The position numbers and the translations under genes were made by a program. A DNA stretch of 64,000 bases from assembly GCA_018402155.1 (NCBI GenBank), contig JAGYJG010000001.1, positions 1,880,501 through 1,944,500 on the forward strand, given 5' to 3'. The DNA is from Bacteroidia bacterium (GTDB lineage Bacteria > Bacteroidota > Bacteroidia > NS11-12g > UBA9320). Positions 54,343-62,172 of this stretch are shown here, piece by piece. The notes under the pieces are model-generated. The model saw only the letters and a program-made list of their open reading frames with translations. It searched no databases and was not told where the DNA came from. Positions within the stretch are counted from its first letter, which is position 1. Every line of letters begins with the position of its first letter.

Positions 54343-54357
54343 TGCCAAACTTTGGCA
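54343..54357. promoter_or_regulatory. 15-base palindrome upstream of the HMBD lipoprotein
   Basis: TGCCAAACTTTGGCA is a perfect palindrome around one central base, ending 30 bases before ATG 54388. Its centre (AAACTTTG) differs by one base from the TAnnTTTG promoter element, so it could be an operator covering a -7 site. Confidence 0.45.
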
Positions 54358-54387
54358 CTACACAGAAAAAATATTTATAAACACAGC

Positions 54388-54606
54388 ATGAAACTAATAT
54401 CTATAAAAACAACCTTATTACTAACAATTGTATGTACTATGTCAGCGTGCAATAACAGCACCAATTCAACAATAGACCAAACCGGAGCCGCCTATACATC
54501 AGCCTACGTATGCCCTATGCACTGCGAAGGTAGCGGCAGCAATTCAGCAGGCATATGCCCTACCTGTGAAATGGACTACGTAAAAAATAATCAAAAAGAA
54601 AAATAA
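54388..54606 (+). CDS. Small heavy-metal-binding-domain lipoprotein
   Basis: 72 residues from ATG 54388; the longer frame upstream adds a part with no sense. Lipobox VCTMSAC (Cys about 17). The mature part is a single heavy-metal-binding (HMBD) hairpin: YVCPMHCEGSGSNSAGICPT, then CEMDYV, giving CPMH and CPTC pairs instead of the usual CPMHP...CPKCGM. Such domains are found at the N-termini of copper ATPases and in small periplasmic metal proteins. Second of the closely spaced genes of the metal island. Confidence 0.82.
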   Translation: MKLISIKTTLLLTIVCTMSACNNSTNSTIDQTGAAYTSAYVCPMHCEGSGSNSAGICPTCEMDYVKNNQKEK

Positions 54607-54638
54607 CAGAGTAAAAAGACAGTATAATTAGAATAATC

Positions 54639-55598
54639 ATGAAAAAAATAGCAACACTTACTGTGGTAGTCTTACTAGCACTTGCCGCCAATGCACAAAA
54701 AGACGTCAGATTTACCATTAACCATCTATTGGGGGACAAGCCATTTGCTTTTAACACGGCCATAACCAATGATATTGGCGATGAGCTCAAAATAGCACGA
54801 TTAGAATACTACATATCTGACATAAAAATAGTGCACGACGGAGGACAAATAACTCCTGCAAGTGATGTGTATATATTAGCCAAAGGAGACAAGAAAGACA
54901 CCATAAGCTTAGGAAATTTTGATGTAACAATAATAGAAGCGATTCAATTTGCTGTGGGCGTAGACCCTGGTGTGAACAATGGAGACCCAAGTGCTTGGGC
55001 TTCTGTTCATCCTCTTGCACCCAAAAATCCGTCTATGCATTGGGGTTGGGCATCCGGCTATCGCTTTGTGGCTATAGAAGGAAAATCTGGCACTACTTTC
55101 AATCAAGACTTTCAGATACATGCCTTGGGAAATAAAAATTACTTCAAACAAAGCATAAACACTGAAGCCGTAGAAGTAAACAATAGTTTGGTAATAGCAA
55201 TCAATGCGGACTATACCAAAGCCGTTTCCGGTATTTCTATGGCTGGTGGACTCATAGAGCATGGAGAAACTAATGAAGCTGCAGAATGCCTCAGAAACTA
55301 CCAGCTACATGTATTTACAAATAACTTAGGAGAATCTAGTGTTGCCAGCAAAAGGGAGTTGAATATACCCAACGCTTTTAGTGTACTTCCTGTGCCAAGC
55401 ATTGGACAAATTACCTTGAAGGTAAGAAATACCGAATTTGCCAATGCTACCTTCCGCGTCACCAACTTACTAGGTACAGAAATGGCAACTGGCCAAGTGA
55501 ACACAGATACATCCCTTACTATAACCACCAAAGGCATTTACTTTGTAACCTTAACGCAAAATGGTATGACATCTACCAAAAAAATCATCATTAACTAA
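54639..55598 (+). CDS. MbnP-like protein with T9SS sorting domain (copy 1)
   Basis: 319 residues, signal peptide VVLLALAANAQ. Residues about 20-230 match the MbnP family: FTINHLLGDKPFAFNT, ARLEYYISDIKI, and the core SMHWGWASGYRFVAIEG (about 128-144), which carries the WxW residues. In methanotrophs MbnP binds Cu(I) using a tryptophan-derived kynurenine made by MbnH. From about 235 the protein adds a type A T9SS C-terminal domain (SVLPVPSIGQITLKV, then KGIYFVTLTQNGMTSTKKII), so it is sent to the cell surface. Next gene, a diheme cytochrome c, begins three bases after the stop. Confidence 0.88.
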   Translation: MKKIATLTVVVLLALAANAQKDVRFTINHLLGDKPFAFNTAITNDIGDELKIARLEYYISDIKIVHDGGQITPASDVYILAKGDKKDTISLGNFDVTIIEAIQFAVGVDPGVNNGDPSAWASVHPLAPKNPSMHWGWASGYRFVAIEGKSGTTFNQDFQIHALGNKNYFKQSINTEAVEVNNSLVIAINADYTKAVSGISMAGGLIEHGETNEAAECLRNYQLHVFTNNLGESSVASKRELNIPNAFSVLPVPSIGQITLKVRNTEFANATFRVTNLLGTEMATGQVNTDTSLTITTKGIYFVTLTQNGMTSTKKIIIN

Positions 55599-55601
55599 AA
55601 A

Positions 55602-56624
55602 ATGCTCAGTCGGCAAATTTCATATTTCTGTTTACTTTGCCTCTGGTGCACCGGTTGTACAGCAGACCATGCGCTGCAGCCTGTAGAACACTACTCCCAG
55701 AATATGCCGAGTGATTTTGAGCAAATAGCCTATCCCAAAGACAATGAATACACTCCAGAAAGGTGGGCATTGGGGAAAAAATTGTTTTACGACACAGTAC
55801 TATCGCTAGACAGTACTGTGAGCTGTGCATCGTGTCACAAACCAGATTTTGCTTTTGGGGATAATGTGGCGCTGAGTAGCGGTATACAAAACCGGCTTAG
55901 CGAGCAAAACTCTCCTTCATTAGCCAATGTAGCCTACCACCCCTACTTTACCCGTGCTGGCGGTGTACCCACTTTAGAAATGCAGATACTGGTCCCTATA
56001 CAAGAGCACAATGAGTTTAATTTTAATATGGTACTAGCCGCTGAGCGTTTAACACAAGATAGTACGTATGTAGCCATGAGCTGGAGGGCATACAACCGAG
56101 CGCCAGATGCTTTTGTAATAACCCGAGCCATCGCAAATTTTGAACGAGAACTCATCAGTAAAAATAGTTTTTTTGATCAATATTATTTTAAAAAAATAGC
56201 CAAGTTATCTGCCGAAGAACATGCCGGAATGGAACTTTTCTACAGTGAAAAAACCAACTGTTTCCAGTGTCATGGTGGCCCAGATTTTACTAATTACTCA
56301 TTTGAAAATAATGGTTTGTATCTACTTTACAAAGACAAAGGAAGAAAACGACTAACGGGAAAAGATGATGACGATGCACTATTTAAAGTGCCAACACTAA
56401 GAAACATAGCTGAAAGTCAGCCATATATGCACGACGGATCTATTTCAAACCTAGCAGAGGTAGTTGATCACTACAATTCGGGCGGGAAAATGCACAAAAA
56501 TCAAAGTCCTCTGATACAGCCACTTCACCTCACACCAGAACAGCAAGTACAATTAATTGCTTTTTTGAATACCTTGACGGATGAGGAATTTTTAACAAAT
56601 AAAGAACATAAAGAAGAAAAATGA
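55602..56624 (+). CDS. Diheme cytochrome c of the MbnH/MauG/CcpA family (copy 1)
   Basis: 340 residues, lipoprotein signal (LWCTGC, Cys about 19). Two c-type heme sites: CASCHKPDFAFGDN (about 75-88) and CFQCHGGPDF (about 223-232). Further family marks: WALGKKLFYDTVLSLDSTVS and PYMHDGSISNLAEVVDHYNS. Proteins of this class reduce H2O2 (CcpA) or oxidise aromatic residues on a partner protein (MauG, MbnH). Coupling to the MbnP-like gene points to the latter. Ends with a 4-base overlap into the next diheme gene. Confidence 0.92.
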   Translation: MLSRQISYFCLLCLWCTGCTADHALQPVEHYSQNMPSDFEQIAYPKDNEYTPERWALGKKLFYDTVLSLDSTVSCASCHKPDFAFGDNVALSSGIQNRLSEQNSPSLANVAYHPYFTRAGGVPTLEMQILVPIQEHNEFNFNMVLAAERLTQDSTYVAMSWRAYNRAPDAFVITRAIANFERELISKNSFFDQYYFKKIAKLSAEEHAGMELFYSEKTNCFQCHGGPDFTNYSFENNGLYLLYKDKGRKRLTGKDDDDALFKVPTLRNIAESQPYMHDGSISNLAEVVDHYNSGGKMHKNQSPLIQPLHLTPEQQVQLIAFLNTLTDEEFLTNKEHKEEK

Positions 56625-57706
56625 ATTATAAAGTACTAATAGTATATTTTGTAGGCGCCATTACCTTGGTAACAGGATGCATGGACAACGTTGATGAGCT
56701 ACCCCAAGGAATAGTGCAAGATGAGACCCCTTATAATATACAATATGGACAATTTCCTACACCTAGTATAGCAGCAGACAACCCACTGACCATAGAGGGA
56801 GTAAAACTAGGTAGGATGCTATTTTATGATAAAAAACTATCGGGAGATGGAACGCAGGCGTGTGCAAGCTGCCACCTACAAGCGTATGCTTTTACAGATC
56901 CTGCACAGTTTTCTACTGGTATACGTGGGGTTAAAGGAAAAAGAAATGCTATGAGTATTTTCAATATGGCTTGGAATAACAATGGATTTTTTTGGGATGG
57001 TCAATCAACGCTATTAAGACACCAATCTCTGCTGCCTATACTAGACGAGCTAGAAATGGACGAAACCCTCGAAAACGTAGTAGCCAAACTCTCTGAGCAC
57101 GAGTCTTATAAAAATCAGTTTATTCGAGCTTTTGGTTCTGAGGATATCACACCAGAAAAAATGGGATTAGCCTTGGAACAATTTATGAATTCCATTACCT
57201 CTACAAACGCACGATACGATGACTTTCTGCAAGATTCAACTGTATTTACTGCCAGTGAAAAACGCGGATTAAAACTCTTTAATACAGAGTACAACCCGTT
57301 TTTTCCAGAGTTGAGCGGTGCAGACTGCCAACACTGCCATAGTGGATTCAATTTTGAAAATGACAGGTATATGAACAATGGTTTGGACGAAGCTTTTGAT
57401 GACTTTGGTAGAGGCGCTGTAACCGGCAAAACAGCAGACAATGGAAAATTTAAAGTAACCAGTTTGAGAAACATCGCCCTAACTGCACCCTATATGCATG
57501 ATGGTAGATTTAGCACACTAGAAGAAGTGGTGGAGCACTACAACTCTGGCTTAAAAGCTTCAGCTACGCTAGACCCTGCACTAAACCAAACGAGAGCTAC
57601 TGGACTAATGCTAACAACCCAAGATAAGAAAGACCTTGTAGCGTTTCTTAAAACACTTACAGACAAAGACTTAATAACTAACCCAAATTATTCCGACCCA
57701 TTTTGA
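56621..57706 (+). CDS. Diheme cytochrome c of the MbnH/MauG/CcpA family (copy 2)
   Basis: 361 residues with lipobox LVTGC. Heme sites CASCHLQAYAFTDPAQF (about 88-104) and CQHCHSGFNFEND (about 239-251), plus GVKLGRMLFYDKKLSGDGTQ and APYMHDGRFSTLEEVVEHYN. It is more like the third copy (62173) than the first, for example in QFSTGIRGVKGKRNAMSI. Overlaps the upstream gene by four bases. Which residue provides the distal ligand to the second heme, and therefore peroxidase versus MauG-like activity, cannot be told without alignment. Confidence 0.92.
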   Translation: MNYKVLIVYFVGAITLVTGCMDNVDELPQGIVQDETPYNIQYGQFPTPSIAADNPLTIEGVKLGRMLFYDKKLSGDGTQACASCHLQAYAFTDPAQFSTGIRGVKGKRNAMSIFNMAWNNNGFFWDGQSTLLRHQSLLPILDELEMDETLENVVAKLSEHESYKNQFIRAFGSEDITPEKMGLALEQFMNSITSTNARYDDFLQDSTVFTASEKRGLKLFNTEYNPFFPELSGADCQHCHSGFNFENDRYMNNGLDEAFDDFGRGAVTGKTADNGKFKVTSLRNIALTAPYMHDGRFSTLEEVVEHYNSGLKASATLDPALNQTRATGLMLTTQDKKDLVAFLKTLTDKDLITNPNYSDPF

Positions 57707-57766
57707 CCGATGAATTATATCAAACTTATTTTTAGTAATAATCTACCCCCAACAACGCTGTAATAT

Positions 57767-58156
57767 ATGAAACACGTGAAAAAACTAAGCTCATATCTAT
57801 TTATCCTTTTGTATTTACTTCCTAGTGTAGGCTTACAAGTGGATTTGACCTATTGCTGTGGTCAACTTGAAACAATAGGTATAACCCATGAAGCAAAAAC
57901 TCCTTCGCCCAACTGCTGCACTATGAGTAATATCCAAGAAACATGTGATACTCAAATAGAACTTATTGTACCCCAAGAATTACTGGAAGCTTTAGCCACT
58001 GAAACCTCAGAAATAGATCAACCATGCAATGTCTTAGCACCTCGTTTTGGAATCAAAAATCAATTACAACTGCACTCTAAAATTCACTCGTTTCACCTCC
58101 ACACATATCTCACAAAACCGCCTACCCAGGCTCAGTTACAAGTATTTTTGTGTTAG
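57767..58156 (+). CDS. Small Cys-rich exported protein, HYC_CC_PP type (copy 2)
   Basis: 129 residues with a signal/membrane segment (YLFILLYLLPSVGLQ) then YCCGQLE, PNCCTMSN, ETCDTQ and QPCNVL, and a C-terminal KPPTQ and HSFHLHTY. It resembles the protein encoded at 53817 in plan (exported, Cys pairs, late His and Pro-Pro) though the residues differ, with one extra Cys-Cys pair. It separates the first MbnP-peroxidase group from the TonB receptor gene. Metal binding is plausible; function unproved. Confidence 0.7.
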   Translation: MKHVKKLSSYLFILLYLLPSVGLQVDLTYCCGQLETIGITHEAKTPSPNCCTMSNIQETCDTQIELIVPQELLEALATETSEIDQPCNVLAPRFGIKNQLQLHSKIHSFHLHTYLTKPPTQAQLQVFLC

Positions 58157-58394
58157 GATTTTCACCCGATACATTTCTTTAAAAAAATTACGTAATACAA
58201 TCTGAGCTATTTGTAGCTAGGCTATGCCTCTACTTCTTTGGAATACACATTATAAATGGACAGACCACAGTATTAGCCTGGACTAAAAAGCAATTGAGTA
58301 CTAGACTGTATACAGCAAAATTTTTTAACTCTTTCGGATATAATAGCTCTGAAAAGCAAAATTTTAATTTTAAAATCAAACAATAAACATAAAA

Positions 58395-60671
58395 ATGAAA
58401 AATATACTAACAGTCATTCTGATGCTGCTTGCCACGCAAAGCCACGCACAGCATGAACAACATATAATAAAAGGAACCGTTTCCTTACAAGACGGCGAGA
58501 ATTTGAAGCCACTACCTGGGGCATTTGTACACTGGACAGAAACTCCTGGCGGAGTATTTACCAATGCCGAAGGAGAGTTTGTCATAGAACACCACCACGG
58601 CCCCGTCATTCTAATTGCTTCATTTGCCTCACACACCAATGATACCATTGAGCTGAAAGACATGATAACTCCCATTCAATTTGTGCTAAAATCAGACAAT
58701 GAACTGGCCGGAGCTACGATACTGGCAAAGCGCATAAATTATGGTCTGAGCAAACTAGACCCTAGAACAACAGTACTACTTGGCGAACGAGAATTTCAAA
58801 AAGCAGCATGTTGTAATCTTTCCGAAAGTTTTGAAAATGCTCCTGCAATAGATGTAAGTTTCAGCGACGCAGTAACGGGTACCAAACAAATAAAGATGCT
58901 AGGTCTTGATGGGTTTTACACTCTTATAGGACGCGAGTACATGCCCAGTGTGCGAACACTAAACTCTTACTATGGACTAAGTCACATACCTGCAGCGTGG
59001 GTAGATGGCATACAGATAACCAAAGGAGCTGGCAGCGTGGTAAATGGATATGAAAGTATAGCAGGCCAAATAAATATAGAGCTCAAAAAACCTTTTGGCA
59101 AAGAGAAATTTTTGCTTGACCAATTTGTATCTGAAGGTGGCAGAGCAGAAACAGATTTGATGTATGTAAAAGACATCAACAAATACGTAGCTACCTCGCT
59201 GCTCGCTCGCTATGGGGTACGCGGCTTAGAAAATGACAGAAATGGTGACGGATTTTTGGATATGCCCAAAGGCCAAGATTTCAAAATAATGAATCGCTGG
59301 CAGTTTTATACCGAAAAAGGCTTAGAAGGAACAGCCAATATTAGTTTTCATAACAACGAGCAAAACGCTGGTCAAACGGCCTTCTATAATGGCGATAATA
59401 GCGCCTACGGAATAGGTATAAACTCACAAGTAATGGATGCATTTGCAAAACTAGGCTACGCAAGAAAAAATCGTGCACTTAGCAGTTTTGGCTCGCAATA
59501 CAACTTTAACAACACAAAAATGACTAGTATATACGGTTCTAATACCAATCAAAATGTGTACGATGCACAAACCAACCAAGCATATGTAAACCTACTTTAC
59601 GAAAGCTATATAGGCAACTCCTTTCACCAATACCAAACAGGAGTATCCTTTTTGTACGATAAAATGCACGAGACCTATACCGGCTCTGGACTCACGGAAC
59701 CCTTCCGGTTTGAACGAGAGGAGGCTGTGCCAGGCGCATTTTTTGAATACACATATAAGCCCAAAGAAACCTTTAGCTTGGTAGGTGGTATACGTGCAGA
59801 CTATAACTCCATATACGGCCTATCTATAACCCCCAGATTTCATGGAAAATACCGATTCAATAAAGACAAAACAGCACTTCGAATGTCTGCCGGGATGGGA
59901 CGTAGAACCAGTAATCCATTGGCACAAAACCAGTTCATTTTTGCCAGCGGCAGGAGCTTACACTTTGATATGACAGACCCTAGCTTAGCCTATGGACTAG
60001 AGCAAGAAGTAGCCATTAACTCTGGTCTGAGCTTTGAGCATGAGTTTAGACTCACCTATATGCCAGCTACCTTTGGCATAGACTATTTTAACACTACTTT
60101 TTTGCAAGAGGTAGTGGTAGACCGAGAGATTGACCAAGAAGTGCGATTTTATAATATGGAAAATGGCACACGAGCCAATAGCCTACAAATGCAACTAGAC
60201 CTACAACCGGCACGAAGAACAGAAGTACGAATAGCCTACAGAATGTTTGATGTGGAAACTATCTACAAAAACTCTGAAAATGCCGCTTCCCTTACTCGCA
60301 CATTGGCCAAACCATTCATTTCTAGAAACAGGGCTTTCATTAGTGCCACACAAAATACAAGAAACGATTGGCAGTTTAGCACCACTGCTACATGGTACGG
60401 ACCACAACGAATAGCAGGTAAATTTGAGCAAAATATTGGTCAAGATGTAGCTGTTTACTCACCAAGTTTTTACAACTGGAATATGCAAGTAAGCAAAACA
60501 TTTAAGAAAAAATTTGAAGTATATGTAGGAGGAGAAAACTTATTAAATTTCAAACAAGAAAACCCTATCCAAGAGGCTGCCAATCCGTTTGACAAAGATT
60601 TTGATGCTGGACTGGTTTGGGGACCTATCTTTGGCAGAATGATATACGGAGGATTTAGATTTAGAATTTAA
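58395..60671 (+). CDS. TonB-dependent outer-membrane receptor with Cys-Cys plug motif
   Basis: 758 residues. Signal peptide (ILMLLATQSHAQ), a carboxypeptidase-like regulatory domain (about 22-100), a plug domain and a 22-strand barrel ending in GGFRFRI. The plug begins with REFQKAACCNLSESFENAPA (about 135-154) and contains VDGIQITKGAGSVVNGYESI; the paired cysteines at its start are typical of a subgroup found beside copper-handling genes in Bacteroidota. It probably imports copper or a copper complex, powered by TonB. No SusD-like partner is present, so it is not a glycan system. Confidence 0.92.
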   Translation: MKNILTVILMLLATQSHAQHEQHIIKGTVSLQDGENLKPLPGAFVHWTETPGGVFTNAEGEFVIEHHHGPVILIASFASHTNDTIELKDMITPIQFVLKSDNELAGATILAKRINYGLSKLDPRTTVLLGEREFQKAACCNLSESFENAPAIDVSFSDAVTGTKQIKMLGLDGFYTLIGREYMPSVRTLNSYYGLSHIPAAWVDGIQITKGAGSVVNGYESIAGQINIELKKPFGKEKFLLDQFVSEGGRAETDLMYVKDINKYVATSLLARYGVRGLENDRNGDGFLDMPKGQDFKIMNRWQFYTEKGLEGTANISFHNNEQNAGQTAFYNGDNSAYGIGINSQVMDAFAKLGYARKNRALSSFGSQYNFNNTKMTSIYGSNTNQNVYDAQTNQAYVNLLYESYIGNSFHQYQTGVSFLYDKMHETYTGSGLTEPFRFEREEAVPGAFFEYTYKPKETFSLVGGIRADYNSIYGLSITPRFHGKYRFNKDKTALRMSAGMGRRTSNPLAQNQFIFASGRSLHFDMTDPSLAYGLEQEVAINSGLSFEHEFRLTYMPATFGIDYFNTTFLQEVVVDREIDQEVRFYNMENGTRANSLQMQLDLQPARRTEVRIAYRMFDVETIYKNSENAASLTRTLAKPFISRNRAFISATQNTRNDWQFSTTATWYGPQRIAGKFEQNIGQDVAVYSPSFYNWNMQVSKTFKKKFEVYVGGENLLNFKQENPIQEAANPFDKDFDAGLVWGPIFGRMIYGGFRFRI

Positions 60672-60676
60672 TAAAT

Positions 60677-61405
60677 ATGAAAGAAACACACAATATGAAC
60701 GAAACACACCTATCTATAGCAGGTATAAGCTGTATGAGCTGTGTAAGCAAAATAGAAAAAGCTTTATATAGCAACACCGCTATAAAACAAGTAACCATAA
60801 ATAAAGAAAATGGAGCAGCTATACTAAAAGGCAATAGCCTGCCGCACCTTGATATTATAACAGACCTTATAGAAAGTGCAGGAAACTATACAGTAGGTGC
60901 AACATCAAAAACACCAGAAGCGTCTACCAAAAGTGACCGTAGTTACAAACCATTGGTCATTATTGCCTTATATTTGTTAGGCACAACGCTTCTTATAGAG
61001 GTAAGCTCAGTCGGGTTTTTGTGGCATAGGTGGATGTCCAACTTTATGGCGGGATTTTTTCTCGTATTTTCGTTCTTTAAAATCCTAGACATTCCAGCTT
61101 TTGCCAAAGCATACCAATCGTATGACCTTTTGGCAGCCAAAGCTCCTTGGTATGGCTACGTATTTCCATTTATAGAAATGGGACTAGGTGTAGCATATTT
61201 ACTCTATTCTGACCATAGCGTTACACATTTAGTAACTGCTATCGTTATGTTTGTGAGTCTTTTAGGAGTAGTGCGCTCAGTGGTGCGAAAATCTGAGATA
61301 CAATGTGCCTGTCTTGGAACTGTTTTTAACCTGCCCATGAGCTATGTTACCATTATAGAAGACGGTATAATGCTGATAATGGCACTCATAATGTACTTAA
61401 ATTAA
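60677..61405 (+). CDS. HMA domain fused to a MauE-like membrane protein
   Basis: 242 residues in two parts. Residues about 7-75 are a heavy-metal-associated ferredoxin-like domain with the metal motif GISCMSC (CxxC) at about 14-20. After a short linker four membrane segments follow with MauE/DoxX-like sequence (FKILDIPAFAKAYQSYDLLA, PWYGYVFPFIEMGLGVAYLL) and a CAC pair near the C-terminus (SEIQCACLGT). MauE assists maturation of methylamine dehydrogenase, with the heme protein MauG acting on the same enzyme. Here the fused HMA domain suggests metal or redox delivery to the island's heme proteins (inference). Gene starts six bases after the receptor. Confidence 0.85.
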   Translation: MKETHNMNETHLSIAGISCMSCVSKIEKALYSNTAIKQVTINKENGAAILKGNSLPHLDIITDLIESAGNYTVGATSKTPEASTKSDRSYKPLVIIALYLLGTTLLIEVSSVGFLWHRWMSNFMAGFFLVFSFFKILDIPAFAKAYQSYDLLAAKAPWYGYVFPFIEMGLGVAYLLYSDHSVTHLVTAIVMFVSLLGVVRSVVRKSEIQCACLGTVFNLPMSYVTIIEDGIMLIMALIMYLN

Positions 61406-61412
61406 TATAAAA

Positions 61413-62171
61413 ATGAAAAACTTACTATATCTACTCTTAGGCTTACTCCTCATCGCCGTTTCGTCTTGTGATGACGATGATATTCCAGTAATACCTGACC
61501 CAACAGAACAAACTACTGGAAACCTCACAATCACTATGAATCATGTATATGGTAGCTCCGATATGCACTACAACCAAACCGTAAATTTACCAAGCACCGA
61601 GCAAGTGGAATTTAAAAGGCTCTACTATTTACTTAGCGATTTTTATCTGCGAAATGAGGCTGGTACTAAAGTAGTACTGCCCAAACAATACGCCCTAATA
61701 GAAGATCATAATGATAAAGTTTCATTTACACTTACGGATATCCCCTTTGGTACATATAGCGCCATCGGATTTTCTATAGGATTAGATTCTGTGACAAACC
61801 ACGGCAATCCCAATCAGTATGAGACTTCCCACCCACTATCACCTATCAATAATTCGCTGCATTGGAATTGGGAAGGTGGCTACATCTTTACAGCAATAGA
61901 AGGTAAGGTAATACCTAGCAATGAAACCTTTGTTTTTCATCTGGCAGGCGTGCAACATAAACTAGATTATGAACTGAAAGTACAACTTACTTGTTCTACT
62001 ACACCACAGTACGCCACCATAACCTATGATGTAAAAGAAGTGTTTCAAAATCCTGAAATATACACCATAGCAGAAGATGGAACTAGCTCGCATAGCACAA
62101 CAAGTCCTGTTGTCATAAAATTGATAAATAACATGGGCAACATAATGACAGGAATTACTGTAAAGAAATAG
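61413..62171 (+). CDS. MbnP-like lipoprotein (copy 2)
   Basis: 252 residues. Lipobox AVSSC (Cys 19) followed by DDDD, an acidic signal typical of surface-exposed Bacteroidota lipoproteins. The MbnP core is present: LTITMNHVYGSSDMHYNQTV, FKRLYYLLSDFYLRNE and SLHWNWEGGYIFTAIEG (about 148-164) with the WxW residues in the same place as the first copy. No T9SS domain. The diheme cytochrome gene follows after one base. It shares the MbnP core but reaches the surface by a different route from copy 1 (inference from the signals). Confidence 0.88.
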   Translation: MKNLLYLLLGLLLIAVSSCDDDDIPVIPDPTEQTTGNLTITMNHVYGSSDMHYNQTVNLPSTEQVEFKRLYYLLSDFYLRNEAGTKVVLPKQYALIEDHNDKVSFTLTDIPFGTYSAIGFSIGLDSVTNHGNPNQYETSHPLSPINNSLHWNWEGGYIFTAIEGKVIPSNETFVFHLAGVQHKLDYELKVQLTCSTTPQYATITYDVKEVFQNPEIYTIAEDGTSSHSTTSPVVIKLINNMGNIMTGITVKK

Positions 62172-62172
62172 A

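Noticed and set aside
54315-54380. 21-codon ORF between the first HYC_CC_PP gene and the HMBD gene, considered as a methanobactin-like or other RiPP precursor
   Set aside because: It has no cysteine and no leader/core pattern, and it overlaps the 15-base palindrome; no RiPP-modifying MbnB/MbnC genes are present.
58223-58285. 20-codon ORF upstream of the TonB receptor, considered as a peptide precursor
   Set aside because: No cysteine, no repeat or cleavage motif; likely chance in a non-coding gap.
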